64,000 nucleotides of DNA from Candidatus Nomurabacteria bacterium (GCA_026396015.1 JAPLXP010000003.1:105564-169563); one strand, 5' to 3'; positions 41,321 to 50,636 are shown, numbered from the stretch's first letter. Notes: generated by a model not told the origin, from the letters alone. Numbers and translations: made by a program.

Positions 41321-41491
41321 ATGGATTCAAAAAAGATAATTTTAATATGTACGATGGTTGGTTCATTCTTGGGTAGTATTATTCCCGAGCTATGGGGTGA
41401 CAGTATGATGTCTATGACATCTATATTACTCACGGCTGTCGGTGGGGCGCTGGGTATCTATATAGGATACAAAATAAGTCAAAATTACTAA
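41321..41491 (+). CDS. 56-residue small membrane protein
   Basis: Starts 5 nt after the GNAT stop. Two hydrophobic segments (about 5-20 and 35-52) with a Gly-rich pattern in the second (AVGGALGIYIGYK), resembling glycine-zipper small membrane proteins. It ends KISQNY just before a terminator. It is too short for standard ORF cut-offs, but its coupling and hydrophobic pattern support it. Function unknown. Confidence 0.65.
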   Translation: MDSKKIILICTMVGSFLGSIIPELWGDSMMSMTSILLTAVGGALGIYIGYKISQNY

Positions 41492-41493
41492 TA

Positions 41494-41530
41494 AAAAAGC
41501 TTGCAACAATAATGCTGCAAGCTATTTTTT
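41494..41530. terminator. Rho-independent terminator, bidirectional
   Basis: AGCTTGCA...TGCAAGCT stem with A and T runs between convergent genes. Confidence 0.88.
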
Positions 41531-41915
41531 AATTTATGACAGTCGCTGTAGCAAAGCTACTTTCTGTCTCATGTAATTTTATTTCTGTGACTCTACCGTC
41601 ACCAAATTTTTCTGATTCTAGCATAACAAGTATTTGTAGCGCTAAGTTTTCAGCAGTTGTCGGTAAATCACCAAATATATTATTTAAATTTTTGTGATCA
41701 AATTTGTCAACCACTAATTCTTTCACAATTTTTTTAATGTCACCATAATCCACAATCATTCCTTTTTTAGGACCTGATTTTTGTGTTTCTCCTGTTATCG
41801 TTACATATAGTATGTAATTATGACCGTGATTTTCTTTACACTTACCGTCATGATTAGGTAGTGAGTGTGATGCCGAAAAGGTAAACCTTTTGGTGATTGA
41901 TAGTTGTATACCCAT
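41529..41915 (-). CDS. queD: 6-pyruvoyl-tetrahydropterin synthase / QueD-like
   Basis: 128 residues; zinc enzyme that turns dihydroneopterin triphosphate into 6-carboxy-tetrahydropterin (queuosine route) or a related pterin. Zinc ligands are in FSASHSL (His17) and HGHNY (His31, His33), with catalytic Cys in GKCKENHGH. The C-terminal ETESSF carries the substrate Glu. No other queuosine gene is in this window, so the exact role is open. Confidence 0.88.
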   Translation of the reverse strand: MGIQLSITKRFTFSASHSLPNHDGKCKENHGHNYILYVTITGETQKSGPKKGMIVDYGDIKKIVKELVVDKFDHKNLNNIFGDLPTTAENLALQILVMLESEKFGDGRVTEIKLHETESSFATATVIN

Positions 41916-42032
41916 AATATTAAAGATTAGTTTTTTGTTTATCTTACAATCTACACAATATTTGTCAATTATATGCTTTTTGTGTTTATGCTATAATTTG
42001 TCTACAAAATTATTATTAATAAATTTATTTAA

Positions 42033-42446
42033 ATGAAAAAAATTCATGAATTGGTTCATAAATTCAATAATCCAAATCTTGGAATATTGTTTATCCGTAT
42101 CGCTTTAGGAGTAGTATTTATCAGTGAAGGTTGGACAAAGATAAGTCATATCGAATATGTAGCAGGATTTTTTGGTGTAATCGGTATTCCTGTATTCTTG
42201 GCATATTTTGTTTCATATTTTGAATTTGTAGCTGGTATATTATTGATTTGTGGAGTATTTGTCAGATACGTAGGAATAATACTATCAGCTATAATGTTAG
42301 TTGCTATTGCAAAGGTTCATTTTGTTCATGGTTTTAATGTACAGAATGGTGGATACGAATACGTCTATGTATTGTTGCTATCAGCAATGTCTCTCGTTAC
42401 TTTTGGTTCTGGGCCTTACTCTGTAAAAAAGTTTTTGAATAAATAA
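42033..42446 (+). CDS. DoxX-family membrane protein
   Basis: 137 residues, four transmembrane helices; the N-terminal pattern LGILFIRIALGVVFISEGWTKI and the middle FEFVAGILLICGVFVR match DoxX. Shorter than the DoxX protein at 6248. TATAAT lies about 40 nt upstream, so this gene has a leader. Single gene with terminator. Confidence 0.88.
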   Translation: MKKIHELVHKFNNPNLGILFIRIALGVVFISEGWTKISHIEYVAGFFGVIGIPVFLAYFVSYFEFVAGILLICGVFVRYVGIILSAIMLVAIAKVHFVHGFNVQNGGYEYVYVLLLSAMSLVTFGSGPYSVKKFLNK

Positions 42447-42454
42447 TTTTACTA

Positions 42455-42488
42455 ATAAAAAAAACGATGCATATGCATCGTTTTTTTA
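42455..42488. terminator. Rho-independent terminator, bidirectional
   Basis: AAAAAAACGATGCAT/ATGCATCGTTTTTTT between convergent doxX and CDF genes. Confidence 0.9.
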
Positions 42489-43493
42489 TTAGTTTATCTC
42501 TATGTCTACGTATAAGATTTCTGGAAATTTTTCACGCATTCTTTTTTCTATTTCATCAATATGATTACCTACTAGGCGGGGGATACGGTCTGTTGTCTTG
42601 AACATGAGTTTTGTGAATTCTTTAAAGCTGTCTTTTATCTTGTTGAATTCTTCTTTTAAATCTCCTGCACCGTATATCTCTTCATATAGTGGTGAACCAT
42701 TCCACTCCACTGTCGCATATATTCTGTATTTATTTATATCTACTGCTACTGATTTAAAATCAAGTACTGTTTCAACGCATGGATCTTCCTGTAGAAATTC
42801 TAGAATTTCTTCTTTGAGTTCTTCGCTTATTGATTTGCCTATGATGTATTGATAATTTTTTCTTATCAATATTATTGCCAAGAATCCCAATATTAGACCA
42901 ACAATAATACCTCCTATGCCATCATATATACTATTGCCTGTCAGATAGAGTAAGGATTGTGAGACAAGAGCTATGAGTACTCCGAGTACTGCTGCTCCGT
43001 CTTCGTATACTACAGCTAGTGTTACAGGGTCGGCATCTTCAAATATTTCTTTTGACAATTCTCGTTCACCACGTAGTTCTTTGAGTGCTACAAGTAATGT
43101 GAATCCTTCAATAAAAAAGGCAATAACTAGAACCACAACACTGAGATAATTAAAGGAATGTATCATCTCATCATGGCTAAGTAGTGAGTCGATTGAATGG
43201 TATACAGTGACCCCAGCACCAATGAATAAAATTCCGCAAGCTGATATTAGAGACCAGAAAAATCTTTCAATGCCATATCCATATCCCCGAATGTGATCTG
43301 CTGGTTTCTGTGATCTTTTTAGTCCTATATATAATAGTGCTTGGTTAAGTGTGTCAGCTATACTATGTACACTCTCTGCGAACATACTCGCAGATCCTGA
43401 GACTACTGCTATTATTGTTTTAATTATAGATACTATTATATTCCCGGACAATGCTGTTAATACTGATTTACTGCCTTGCGCTTTGTGTGTCAT
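42489..43493 (-). CDS. Cation diffusion facilitator (CDF) transporter
   Basis: 334 residues; exports zinc, manganese or a similar divalent cation. Six membrane helices in the first 215 residues. The metal site is ESVHSIAD in TM2 (about 40-47) and the TM5 site appears as VVYEDGAAV (about 158). The C-terminal cytosolic domain is about 120 residues. Start 6 nt after TATAAT (complement of 43500-43505). Together with the ZIP gene at 187 it gives import and export arms for metals. Confidence 0.93.
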   Translation of the reverse strand: MTHKAQGSKSVLTALSGNIIVSIIKTIIAVVSGSASMFAESVHSIADTLNQALLYIGLKRSQKPADHIRGYGYGIERFFWSLISACGILFIGAGVTVYHSIDSLLSHDEMIHSFNYLSVVVLVIAFFIEGFTLLVALKELRGERELSKEIFEDADPVTLAVVYEDGAAVLGVLIALVSQSLLYLTGNSIYDGIGGIIVGLILGFLAIILIRKNYQYIIGKSISEELKEEILEFLQEDPCVETVLDFKSVAVDINKYRIYATVEWNGSPLYEEIYGAGDLKEEFNKIKDSFKEFTKLMFKTTDRIPRLVGNHIDEIEKRMREKFPEILYVDIEIN

Positions 43494-43511
43494 TTTTTGA
43501 TTATAACATAC

Positions 43512-43541
43512 AAAATGACCCCTTATTAGGGGTCATTTAAT
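43512..43541. terminator. Rho-independent terminator
   Basis: AAATGACCCCT/AGGGGTCATTT stem. It ends the mannose/GH130 operon upstream of the CDF gene. Confidence 0.85.
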
Positions 43542-43548
43542 TCAAATG

Positions 43549-43908
43549 CTATATTCCAAAATCAGAAGTTATGCTGTTATTTATTGATTTAACTGCAGCA
43601 TTATACTGAATATATCCTACATAACACAATATTACAAAAGATATTCCCATTAATGCACAAGCGATGAATCCTATTTGTTTAGTTTTTTCATCTTTTGATT
43701 TTAAATACTTGATGCCATCCCATTTCCCAATCGTAAAAAATCCTATCCATGGCAAAACGATACTATAAATATAAAGTTTTGTTTGTTCCGCAGGATTTGT
43801 TGATAGGGGAGAATCTTGAACTTTTGTTCCACAATTTGGGCAAAAGTAATATTCTGGTTTTAGTATCTGATGGCACATCGCACACAATTTAGTTTCAGTA
43901 TTTTCCAT
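43549..43908 (-). CDS. Zinc-ribbon membrane protein
   Basis: 119 residues from the ATG at 43908, which follows the GH130 stop directly (TAATATG); a TTG four codons earlier is rejected. The N-terminal zinc ribbon has CAMC...CPNC (about 9-28), then a Ser/Pro linker and two membrane helices (about 47-65 and 80-105). Last gene of the mannose operon. Function unknown. Confidence 0.75.
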   Translation of the reverse strand: MENTETKLCAMCHQILKPEYYFCPNCGTKVQDSPLSTNPAEQTKLYIYSIVLPWIGFFTIGKWDGIKYLKSKDEKTKQIGFIACALMGISFVILCYVGYIQYNAAVKSINNSITSDFGI

Positions 43909-43909
43909 A

Positions 43910-45841
43910 TTATTTTTCAATTCCGCGAATGAGTACTTTTAATAATGATTCCAATCCCATAGTGGCCACTCCTGTGACTTTATCACCTCCTCCATAATAC
44001 AAGTAGAGTATTCCTTTATCTTCCACTACACCACAAGGGAATACTACATTGTTAACGATACCATTTTTTTCATAATCCATTTCTGGTTCGAATATTGGGT
44101 CAGTGGTACGAGCTAAAACTAGAGCTGGATCTTTTTTATCAAGGAGTACTGCTCCTACTCTGTATGTACTGTGACTCTTGGATACTCCGTGGTATATTAG
44201 CAGCCATCCGTATTTTGTGTTGATTGGAGGTGATGCTATCCCTACTTTTAATCCATCCCATTTATTTTGTCTTGGGCCAAATATTTGAATACACTTGTTA
44301 ACTTTTTCTTTTTCAAAATTCAGACTGTGTAGATAGTCCCCGCAAACTTGATTACCCACACGATGAATGACTAGATATCCGTCCTTGAATTTTTCAGGGA
44401 ATATACATGCATCCTTGTCATCAAATCCACTAGGTGTAATCAGTGATGGTTTGTCCCATTTCCAATTGTGCGCAAGAAAATTTTTTTCAGTAATTGATGT
44501 TATTGCTACACGAGGTACATTGATACTGTCATATGCTGTATAGCACATGTAAATATTTTTACCGATTTGTGTCACTCTTGGATCTTCACAACCAGAATTT
44601 CCATTTGTTATTTTTTTGCTCTCAAAATCCTCACGTGGAAGATATATTGGCTCAGGTGACCTGTAATCAATTTTTACTCCATTTTTTGTACTTGCATATC
44701 CTATATATGATGTATTGTCATTTGAAAATGATCTGTACATTATGTGTGTAGTTCCGCCTATTCTAATAGCAGCAGGATTGAATGTCGCCTTGGATTCCCA
44801 TAGATGATCCTCGATGGGGGAGATTATTGGATTTTCCTTCCATCTTTTAAATGTATATACTCCTGCAGTTTCAGGTCTGATTGTGTTGATCAAATCTGTA
44901 ATATTTACTTTTGCCTTACACACAGTAGTATCTGCTGCGCCGTAGTAAATACTTAGGACATCACCCTCGAGTAGTGCACCACTAGGGAATACTATATTAC
45001 CAATATGACCGGTGAGTTCATAGACTTCACTCGGTACTAGTATAGGACCTTTTGTCCTTCCGATTATTTTTCTTGGATCTTTTAGATCGAGTAGTAATAC
45101 TTCGACTCCGAAAATACGATCTAAGTGTTCATTGCTCTCAAAATAATTTTGAATATGAGAATAAATTAAAAGCCATCCGTACTTTGTTTTTATTGGAGTA
45201 GCACCTATCTCTACGTGGTCACTCTTTGTCCTACGTGGGTCTATTGTGTGTTCGTCTATTTCTGCATACCACTTTTCCCAAAATTCAGGATTCCAAAAAT
45301 CTTCAACATTTTTGGATTGTGCGATGGCTATCTGTGAAGGTGGTAGGTCTGTGTGTACTGTCAGTATCAGTGTTGCTTTTCCATTTATGCGCTCCGGAAA
45401 AAGAGTAGCTGCTTTAGCGTTAAAAGGTGTCACTAGATGGCGCTCAGTTACATTTTTTAAATCCTTAGATATTCCTACTGCTACTTTAATATTCTCGTGT
45501 GAAAAAGGGAAGCCGCCCAATGCAGTATAAAAAGTATAATATTTACCTTCAAATTTTGTCACGCGTGGATCTTCACACCCGTATTTTTCCCAATCCTCTA
45601 CAGGAACGATGAATTGCTCATGCTCCTCAAAGTGAGTACCATCCTTGCCGCGCCCGATACCTACCACAGAAGTTTGTTCTGGGTTACGCATTTTGTCTAC
45701 CGCAGAAATCGCTCGATATATACCATAATAATTTTTACCTTCTTTGATAGGAGATAAATTAAATACAGCACCAGCTTCCCAGTAGTGATCTTTGTTTGGG
45801 ACAAGTATTGGATTATGTGAAGATCTTTTTACGACGTACAT
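43910..45841 (-). CDS. Tandem-domain GH130-family protein
   Basis: 643 residues with two five-bladed propeller domains of the GH130 type (about 1-315 and 325-643). Each repeats the family signatures: NPIL/I...W.../F.P, a YRA/S aromatic motif and GCEDPRVT, which holds the catalytic Asp. GH130 enzymes are mannoside phosphorylases or hydrolases; phosphorylases release mannose-1-phosphate. Two fused domains in one chain are unusual. It starts 3 nt after the single-domain paralogue in the operon. Confidence 0.88.
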   Translation of the reverse strand: MYVVKRSSHNPILVPNKDHYWEAGAVFNLSPIKEGKNYYGIYRAISAVDKMRNPEQTSVVGIGRGKDGTHFEEHEQFIVPVEDWEKYGCEDPRVTKFEGKYYTFYTALGGFPFSHENIKVAVGISKDLKNVTERHLVTPFNAKAATLFPERINGKATLILTVHTDLPPSQIAIAQSKNVEDFWNPEFWEKWYAEIDEHTIDPRRTKSDHVEIGATPIKTKYGWLLIYSHIQNYFESNEHLDRIFGVEVLLLDLKDPRKIIGRTKGPILVPSEVYELTGHIGNIVFPSGALLEGDVLSIYYGAADTTVCKAKVNITDLINTIRPETAGVYTFKRWKENPIISPIEDHLWESKATFNPAAIRIGGTTHIMYRSFSNDNTSYIGYASTKNGVKIDYRSPEPIYLPREDFESKKITNGNSGCEDPRVTQIGKNIYMCYTAYDSINVPRVAITSITEKNFLAHNWKWDKPSLITPSGFDDKDACIFPEKFKDGYLVIHRVGNQVCGDYLHSLNFEKEKVNKCIQIFGPRQNKWDGLKVGIASPPINTKYGWLLIYHGVSKSHSTYRVGAVLLDKKDPALVLARTTDPIFEPEMDYEKNGIVNNVVFPCGVVEDKGILYLYYGGGDKVTGVATMGLESLLKVLIRGIEK

Positions 45842-45844
45842 ATA

Positions 45845-47005
45845 TTATTTTTTTGTTTTAATTTTAGTTGTTAATTTTAATGCTTTATCGTGCATTAATT
45901 CCTCTAGGAATAAATCAAGATTTGCTTTTGCTACACATGTGACCATATCTCCGCCGCCATAATATATGAATAATTCTTTATCTTTCACCACTGCACCACA
46001 TGAGTATACTATTCCTGGCTTACCTTCATTCTCGTAATGTTCTTCTGGTTCTAGTATTGGATCTTTGGATTTGTGGAGTATCAAAGTGGGATCTTTTTTG
46101 TCGAGCAGCATGGCATGGAGATTGTATTTAGATGAATCCTTTTGATTGTTCGTATGATAGATCACTAGCCATCCGTACTTTGTCTTGATAGGGGCGGGGC
46201 CTATGCCTCGCATATTTCTATCTCGCATTTTCCATAGTGGGTGATCCTGGTGAATGCTATGGATAAAAGTCTTACCATTGAATTCATTCAAATTGTCACT
46301 ATAGTAGATCATAATCTCTGGAGATATTGCATGGATAATTGCATACTTACCATTTATTTTCTCTGGGAAAAGAACCCAATTTTTCTGTACTTCACCTGGC
46401 ATAGATATCAATACAGGCTCTTTCCAATTAAAATTTTTATTCACAAAATCTTTAACTTTTATATGCGTCATTCCAATACGAACAGAACCCCATCCATCAA
46501 ATGCTGTATACATCATATAGATGTTGTCTTCTATGAGGGTCATTCTTGGGTCCTCGCATCCACCATCTCCACCACCACCAGAAATATAGTCTAATTTTTT
46601 TAGACTTTTATTCTTGTTTGTGGAGTGTTTGTATATGGGCATCGATAATCGCTCAGTGATATGCAATCCATCTTTTGTTTTTGCATAACCCAATACTGAA
46701 GTATCACCGATTCCTATCGCACGATATACTATATGTATATGTCCATCATGGTAAATTGCACTTGGATTGAATGTGGCTCCAGATTCCCAATTGGGATAAT
46801 GACTAGGTTTTAATATTGGATTATTATAGGATCTTTTTAACGTAATTTTTTTTGCTATCTGTATTTTATCATTTTTGGTTGCGGATGACTTTTTAATCAC
46901 TTTTAATTTGCCCACAGTTTTTTTCTTTGGTGTTTTTTTAATCTTTGATATGGTCTTCAATTTTTTGATGATTGGAGCTTTTGTTTTTTTAATTTTCTCT
47001 ACCAT
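45845..47005 (-). CDS. GH130-family protein with Lys-rich N-terminal tail
   Basis: 386 residues. The first 55 residues are Lys/Thr-rich and disordered (KKTPKKKTVGK). The catalytic propeller follows with NPILKPSHYPNWESGATFNPSA (in two parts), YRAIG and GCEDPRMT. No signal peptide is visible, so the tail may bind nucleic acid or polyanions inside the cell. It overlaps the cupin gene by 17 nt, showing tight coupling. Confidence 0.87.
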   Translation of the reverse strand: MVEKIKKTKAPIIKKLKTISKIKKTPKKKTVGKLKVIKKSSATKNDKIQIAKKITLKRSYNNPILKPSHYPNWESGATFNPSAIYHDGHIHIVYRAIGIGDTSVLGYAKTKDGLHITERLSMPIYKHSTNKNKSLKKLDYISGGGGDGGCEDPRMTLIEDNIYMMYTAFDGWGSVRIGMTHIKVKDFVNKNFNWKEPVLISMPGEVQKNWVLFPEKINGKYAIIHAISPEIMIYYSDNLNEFNGKTFIHSIHQDHPLWKMRDRNMRGIGPAPIKTKYGWLVIYHTNNQKDSSKYNLHAMLLDKKDPTLILHKSKDPILEPEEHYENEGKPGIVYSCGAVVKDKELFIYYGGGDMVTCVAKANLDLFLEELMHDKALKLTTKIKTKK

Positions 47006-47333
47006 ATTTATCCTCTAATCTAACTATATCTGACTCATCAAAATTACCATGAGCAATCTCAAGGAATTTTACATCTTCATTCGTAGCTTCTATTCTGTGG
47101 GGGACTGTATTATCTATTGTGAATTCATCATTCTGCTGGGCTTGAATCTTTTCAGTGCCAATAGTTACTATAGGATTGCCTTCTATAATTTTCCAGAATT
47201 CTGATCTATTTTTATGGTATTGGAGACTTAATGATTCTCCTTTGTTTATGTAAATTATCTTTACTGTAGTAGGTTCGTTTAGTGTGTATTGTTCAAATTT
47301 TCCCCAAGGTTTTTGTGTTGTTGTGGTTTTCAT
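46989..47333 (-). CDS. Type II mannose-6-phosphate isomerase-like cupin
   Basis: 114 residues; equals the C-terminal cupin of GDP-mannose pyrophosphorylase/PMI fusion proteins. Motifs KPWGKFEQY, GESLSLQYHKNRSEFWKIIEG and the metal-binding His/Glu residues are kept, with VPHRIEA in cupin motif 2. It would interconvert fructose-6-P and mannose-6-P. Positioned between PMM and GH130 genes, 1 nt after PMM. Confidence 0.9.
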   Translation of the reverse strand: MKTTTTQKPWGKFEQYTLNEPTTVKIIYINKGESLSLQYHKNRSEFWKIIEGNPIVTIGTEKIQAQQNDEFTIDNTVPHRIEATNEDVKFLEIAHGNFDESDIVRLEDKYGREN

Positions 47334-47334
47334 T

Positions 47335-48099
47335 TTAGATTAGTTTTATTAATACATTAATTGTATCATTTGGGTTAGATACTGAAATACAATCTACTCC
47401 AGAATTTACAGCTGGATGATCATTACCTCCAATTTGTAATTTGTCTCCCATAAATATTATATCAGATTTATTTATGTCCAGATAACTTATTAATTTATTT
47501 ATTGCATATTCTTTGTCTACTCCTGATCTAGTCACATCTATTGTATTTGTTCCTCCAAAATTTATAGAGAATTCAGGTATAAGAGGGAGCATGACATCTC
47601 TAACTTTTTTTCTTTTTTCTTGATCGGGGTCCCATGTGGACTTCACAGAAAATGGTGCATCTTGTCCACAAGCTGAAAATGACATCTGAGTTCCACGGTC
47701 CTCAATGACTTGTCCATATGAAGGTGTCGGTAATATTGTATTTGTTTCTTTTATTGATTTCTCCCAGGCTGCGACAATCTTATCTTTATCTTCTTGGTTT
47801 AAGAGTTCTTCGTATTCACATATCCATTGATTGTCTTTGTATACATAAAGGGAGCTGCCTGTAGTAGGGAATAATATTAGATTACTAAAAAAATCAGATT
47901 CATCATTTGTGAATGTATCTATAACTTGTTTTTTGAATTGAGTGTAGGAACCCCCAGATATTATTGCTATTTTGTATTTTTTAAGTAGTTTAGATAATAC
48001 TTCAGACATCTTTGGGTTAATAGGTGATTTACTCTCGGCTAGTGTTCCATCTAGGTCAAAAGCTATAACTTTTTTATTGTTAAAAATATTATTATTCAT
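47335..48099 (-). CDS. Phosphomannomutase, eukaryotic-type HAD family
   Basis: 254 residues; converts mannose-6-P and mannose-1-P. HAD motif I is FDLDGTLAESK (about 15), motif II IISGG (about 46), and the C-terminal FMGDKLQIGGNDH matches motif III/IV of PMM-type HADs. This type is common in eukaryotes and rare in bacteria outside CPR lineages. The start is 6 nt after TATAAT (complement of 48106-48111). First gene of a five-gene operon. Confidence 0.87.
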   Translation of the reverse strand: MNNNIFNNKKVIAFDLDGTLAESKSPINPKMSEVLSKLLKKYKIAIISGGSYTQFKKQVIDTFTNDESDFFSNLILFPTTGSSLYVYKDNQWICEYEELLNQEDKDKIVAAWEKSIKETNTILPTPSYGQVIEDRGTQMSFSACGQDAPFSVKSTWDPDQEKRKKVRDVMLPLIPEFSINFGGTNTIDVTRSGVDKEYAINKLISYLDINKSDIIFMGDKLQIGGNDHPAVNSGVDCISVSNPNDTINVLIKLI

Positions 48100-48183
48100 A
48101 TATAGATTATATAATAATAAGATTCTCTACACTATAGGCATAATAGTTAGACTTCTTTTGGGTTCTGTATTATAGTGTCATAT

Positions 48184-48939
48184 ATGGCAAAACAAGAAAA
48201 AATCTATATATATGGCAAGCACGCACTTGTCGAGGCTCTTACTAATTCACCAACAGCTGTAAAGAAAGTATTCTTGGCTCGTGAAGACGATAAAGAGTTG
48301 GTTCATCTGATCAAAAAAGCAGGTATTACAATATCTCAGCTAGGTAAGGGTGAGGGGGTAGGTGATGTGTCTAATGATAGCAAGCACCAGGGAGTTATCG
48401 GTCTGTTGTCTCTAGATAAAATAATCCAACCATATGAAAGATTTATGAATAGTCTAGTTGTGAATCCAAATACTTGCATCATCATTCTTGGAGAATTGGA
48501 GGACCCTCAAAATGTTGGATCTATTATTCGTACTGCTGCAGCTATGGGTATAGCTGGTGTATTGATACCAGAACACAACCAGGCTCCTATCACAGGCTCA
48601 GTCGTAAAAGTTTCTGCTGGTATGGTGTTCCGCGTACCTGTAGTCCAAATCGGTAATATCAACAATGTCATTCGTGATCTAAAAGAAAAAGGATTTTGGA
48701 TTTACGGATTAGATGGTGAATCAAAGCAATCATTAAATGATGAATCTTTTGATACTCCGACAGCATTTATCATAGGTAACGAGGCTCGTGGTATAAGAGA
48801 GAAGACTCGTGAACTCTGCGATATCATGCTCCGCATTCCAATGCATCCACAATGTGAATCTATGAATGCTGCTGTATCTACGGCCATCGCCATGTACTCA
48901 TGGAGTGCAAAGCATCCTGATTCTGTAAAAGGTAAATAA
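48184..48939 (+). CDS. SPOUT RNA 2'-O-methyltransferase (RlmB/TrmH type)
   Basis: 251 residues from the ATG at 48184. An N-terminal substrate-binding domain begins IYGKHALVEAL. The SPOUT trefoil-knot motifs are LGELEDPQNVGSIIRTAAAMG (in 21 residues, about 102-122), FIIGNEARGI and MHPQCESMNAAVSTAIA. It methylates rRNA (G2251 type) or tRNA; RlmB is the closest type by domain plan. Single gene with a TATTAT box 10 nt upstream and a terminator. Confidence 0.92.
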   Translation: MAKQEKIYIYGKHALVEALTNSPTAVKKVFLAREDDKELVHLIKKAGITISQLGKGEGVGDVSNDSKHQGVIGLLSLDKIIQPYERFMNSLVVNPNTCIIILGELEDPQNVGSIIRTAAAMGIAGVLIPEHNQAPITGSVVKVSAGMVFRVPVVQIGNINNVIRDLKEKGFWIYGLDGESKQSLNDESFDTPTAFIIGNEARGIREKTRELCDIMLRIPMHPQCESMNAAVSTAIAMYSWSAKHPDSVKGK

Positions 48940-48951
48940 TCAATGAACACT

Positions 48952-48979
48952 AAAAAACCACCCAATGGGTGGTTTTTAG
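48952..48979. terminator. Rho-independent terminator, bidirectional
   Basis: AAAAAACCACCC-AAT-GGGTGGTTTTT. The stem is shared with the pilin terminator at 20792. Confidence 0.9.
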
Positions 48980-48983
48980 ATTA

Positions 48984-49469
48984 TTAGTTAGTTTTTAGGT
49001 CGTGCCCAAATTTATTTTTAACATGCTGTCCTATTGCCATAGGTTTTCTATTGGCATTGGTCCAGGTGTCGACATTCGTAGCGATGGCTGTATGGTTCAC
49101 TTGGTCTATCGTACCTGTGATCATCACACCCTGTCCGACTACAAGATTGGTGATAGATCCAACCACGTTGTCCTTTTTAAAGATTGTCGTACTTGTTGTG
49201 TTAATAATAAATTGTGGTTTTGTTGTATTGGATTTTTTGTCGAAGCTTTTTGTTTCAATTGTAAAACTATTTCCATTTATTGCAGTAATTGTACCTGCAA
49301 CATGATTTGATATTTTATTTATTTTTGGAACTGAACTTTTATGCATTTGCCTTGCGTCTTTGTTCGTATCTGTACGCATTGAAGCAAATGAAATATTTGC
49401 AGAAGTTATTGTTATAATTATGATGGCTGTTCCACCTATTTTAATCAATATATTTCTTTTTTTACTCAT
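48984..49469 (-). CDS. Secreted DUF5666-like protein
   Basis: 161 residues. Signal-anchor at about 9-29. A single OB-like beta domain (about 52-150) has the GTITAINGNSFTIET and VVGQGVMITGTID patterns of DUF5666-type proteins. It is divergent from the ECF sigma gene across a 156-nt gap rich in short palindromes and may belong to its regulon. Two more members of this type lie in the operon that follows. Confidence 0.75.
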   Translation of the reverse strand: MSKKRNILIKIGGTAIIIITITSANISFASMRTDTNKDARQMHKSSVPKINKISNHVAGTITAINGNSFTIETKSFDKKSNTTKPQFIINTTSTTIFKKDNVVGSITNLVVGQGVMITGTIDQVNHTAIATNVDTWTNANRKPMAIGQHVKNKFGHDLKTN

Positions 49470-49625
49470 ATTTTTGATTCTGCGGAATCACATCGTGTAC
49501 GTCCTTTTGACGCGATGCTACTTTTTAATTACTTATAAAACCGACCTATTTATGTATACGCACATGTTTCAGAAATGGTGCACATGTACCATATTTTGAA
49601 AATGCGCGTATAATGCATCTATAAT
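49470..49625. promoter_or_regulatory. Regulatory region between DUF5666 and ECF sigma genes
   Basis: Contains GATTC-TGCG-GAATC (about 49476-49489), CATCG...CGATG arms (49490-49516) and ACATGT repeats (49563-49588). TATAAT at 49609-49614 is 11 nt before the sigma ATG. Autoregulation is likely but no operator can be named. Confidence 0.4.
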
Positions 49626-50192
49626 ATGGAGTATTCTGATCATGATTTAATAGTCTCATATCTAGCAGGGGATGAAGAATCTCTGAAGGTTTTGTTTGGT
49701 AGATATACTAATGACATATATAACTATGCCAGACGCATGGGTGGATTAGACGATGCATCAGATATTACTTCAGAGGTTTTTATAAAAGTTTGGAAAAATC
49801 TAAAGAATTTTAATGTTAAAAAAGCTGGATTTAAAACTTGGATTTTTATGATAGCGAGACGGACTATTATTGATTATTTGAGAAAAAGAAAAAATGTCCC
49901 ATTATCGTATCTAGATAATGAAGAAAGCGGTACATCATATGCAGATTCTATACCAGATGACCGAACGCTTCCTGATATTACTTTTGATAAAGAAATAGAT
50001 ATAAAAACTCTAAACAAAATTCTCGAATCAATCTCGCCGCCGCACCGTGAAGTATTAACCTTGTACTACCAAGAGGATATGACTTTTGATGAAATAGGAA
50101 AAGTTCTCGATAAATCTATAAACACAGTAAAGAGTCAGCATCGAAGAGCCTTGATCTCGCTCCGGGAGAAGTATCAAGATTTGAGTAAGTAA
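49626..50192 (+). CDS. ECF-type RNA polymerase sigma factor
   Basis: 188 residues; redirects RNA polymerase, usually under envelope stress. The sigma-2 region (about 20-95) has the YNYARRMGG and FKTWIFMIARRTIIDYLRKRK segments; the sigma-4 helix-turn-helix (about 135-185) has YYQEDMTFDEIGKVLDKSINTVKSQHRRA. Regions 1 and 3 are absent. A membrane protein gene follows after 42 nt, likely its anti-sigma partner. Confidence 0.95.
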   Translation: MEYSDHDLIVSYLAGDEESLKVLFGRYTNDIYNYARRMGGLDDASDITSEVFIKVWKNLKNFNVKKAGFKTWIFMIARRTIIDYLRKRKNVPLSYLDNEESGTSYADSIPDDRTLPDITFDKEIDIKTLNKILESISPPHREVLTLYYQEDMTFDEIGKVLDKSINTVKSQHRRALISLREKYQDLSK

Positions 50193-50234
50193 TGCACCAA
50201 AGGGCTTTATAAAACGTATATATACATGTAATTT

Positions 50235-50636
50235 ATGAAAATAGATATAGAAAAACAAATTAAGGACGCCAAGTATAATGCAACAGATGAATTATCTGCT
50301 TGTATTTTTTTGGCTATTAGAGCAGAACAAAACAAAGAATATAGACTCAGGATGTATATGCACGGAGTACTTAGTTTCTCTTTTTTGATTGTGATGGTAC
50401 CAGTGATTCAGTCTTTGGTTGCTGACTTGTCTAGCTCAGGAATCTTTCAGTATGCATCATTGATTTTTTCTGATAGCTCGTCTTTGTCTGTCGCATGGCA
50501 AGAATTATCTATGTCCATTGTGGATGTATTGCCTGGTATGAGTATCGCATTGTTCGCAGTTGTGTTGTTTGCACTATCTATTTCAATTCGTAATTTTGCT
50601 TTAAATTTTTCAAGTCGAGTGTCGGTTGTTAGTTAA
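50235..50636 (+). CDS. Membrane protein, putative anti-sigma partner
   Basis: 133 residues. The cytosolic N-terminus (about 1-42) is charged and helical (DIEKQIKDAKYNATDELS); hydrophobic spans at about 43-66 and 98-122. No zinc-binding anti-sigma motif (HxxxCxxC) is present. The role is inferred only from its place directly after the ECF sigma gene. Confidence 0.55.
   Translation: MKIDIEKQIKDAKYNATDELSACIFLAIRAEQNKEYRLRMYMHGVLSFSFLIVMVPVIQSLVADLSSSGIFQYASLIFSDSSSLSVAWQELSMSIVDVLPGMSIALFAVVLFALSISIRNFALNFSSRVSVVS

Noticed and set aside
49002..49599. Plus-strand ORFs opposite the DUF5666 gene
   Set aside because: The minus-strand frame has a signal sequence and a recognisable domain; the plus frames have neither.
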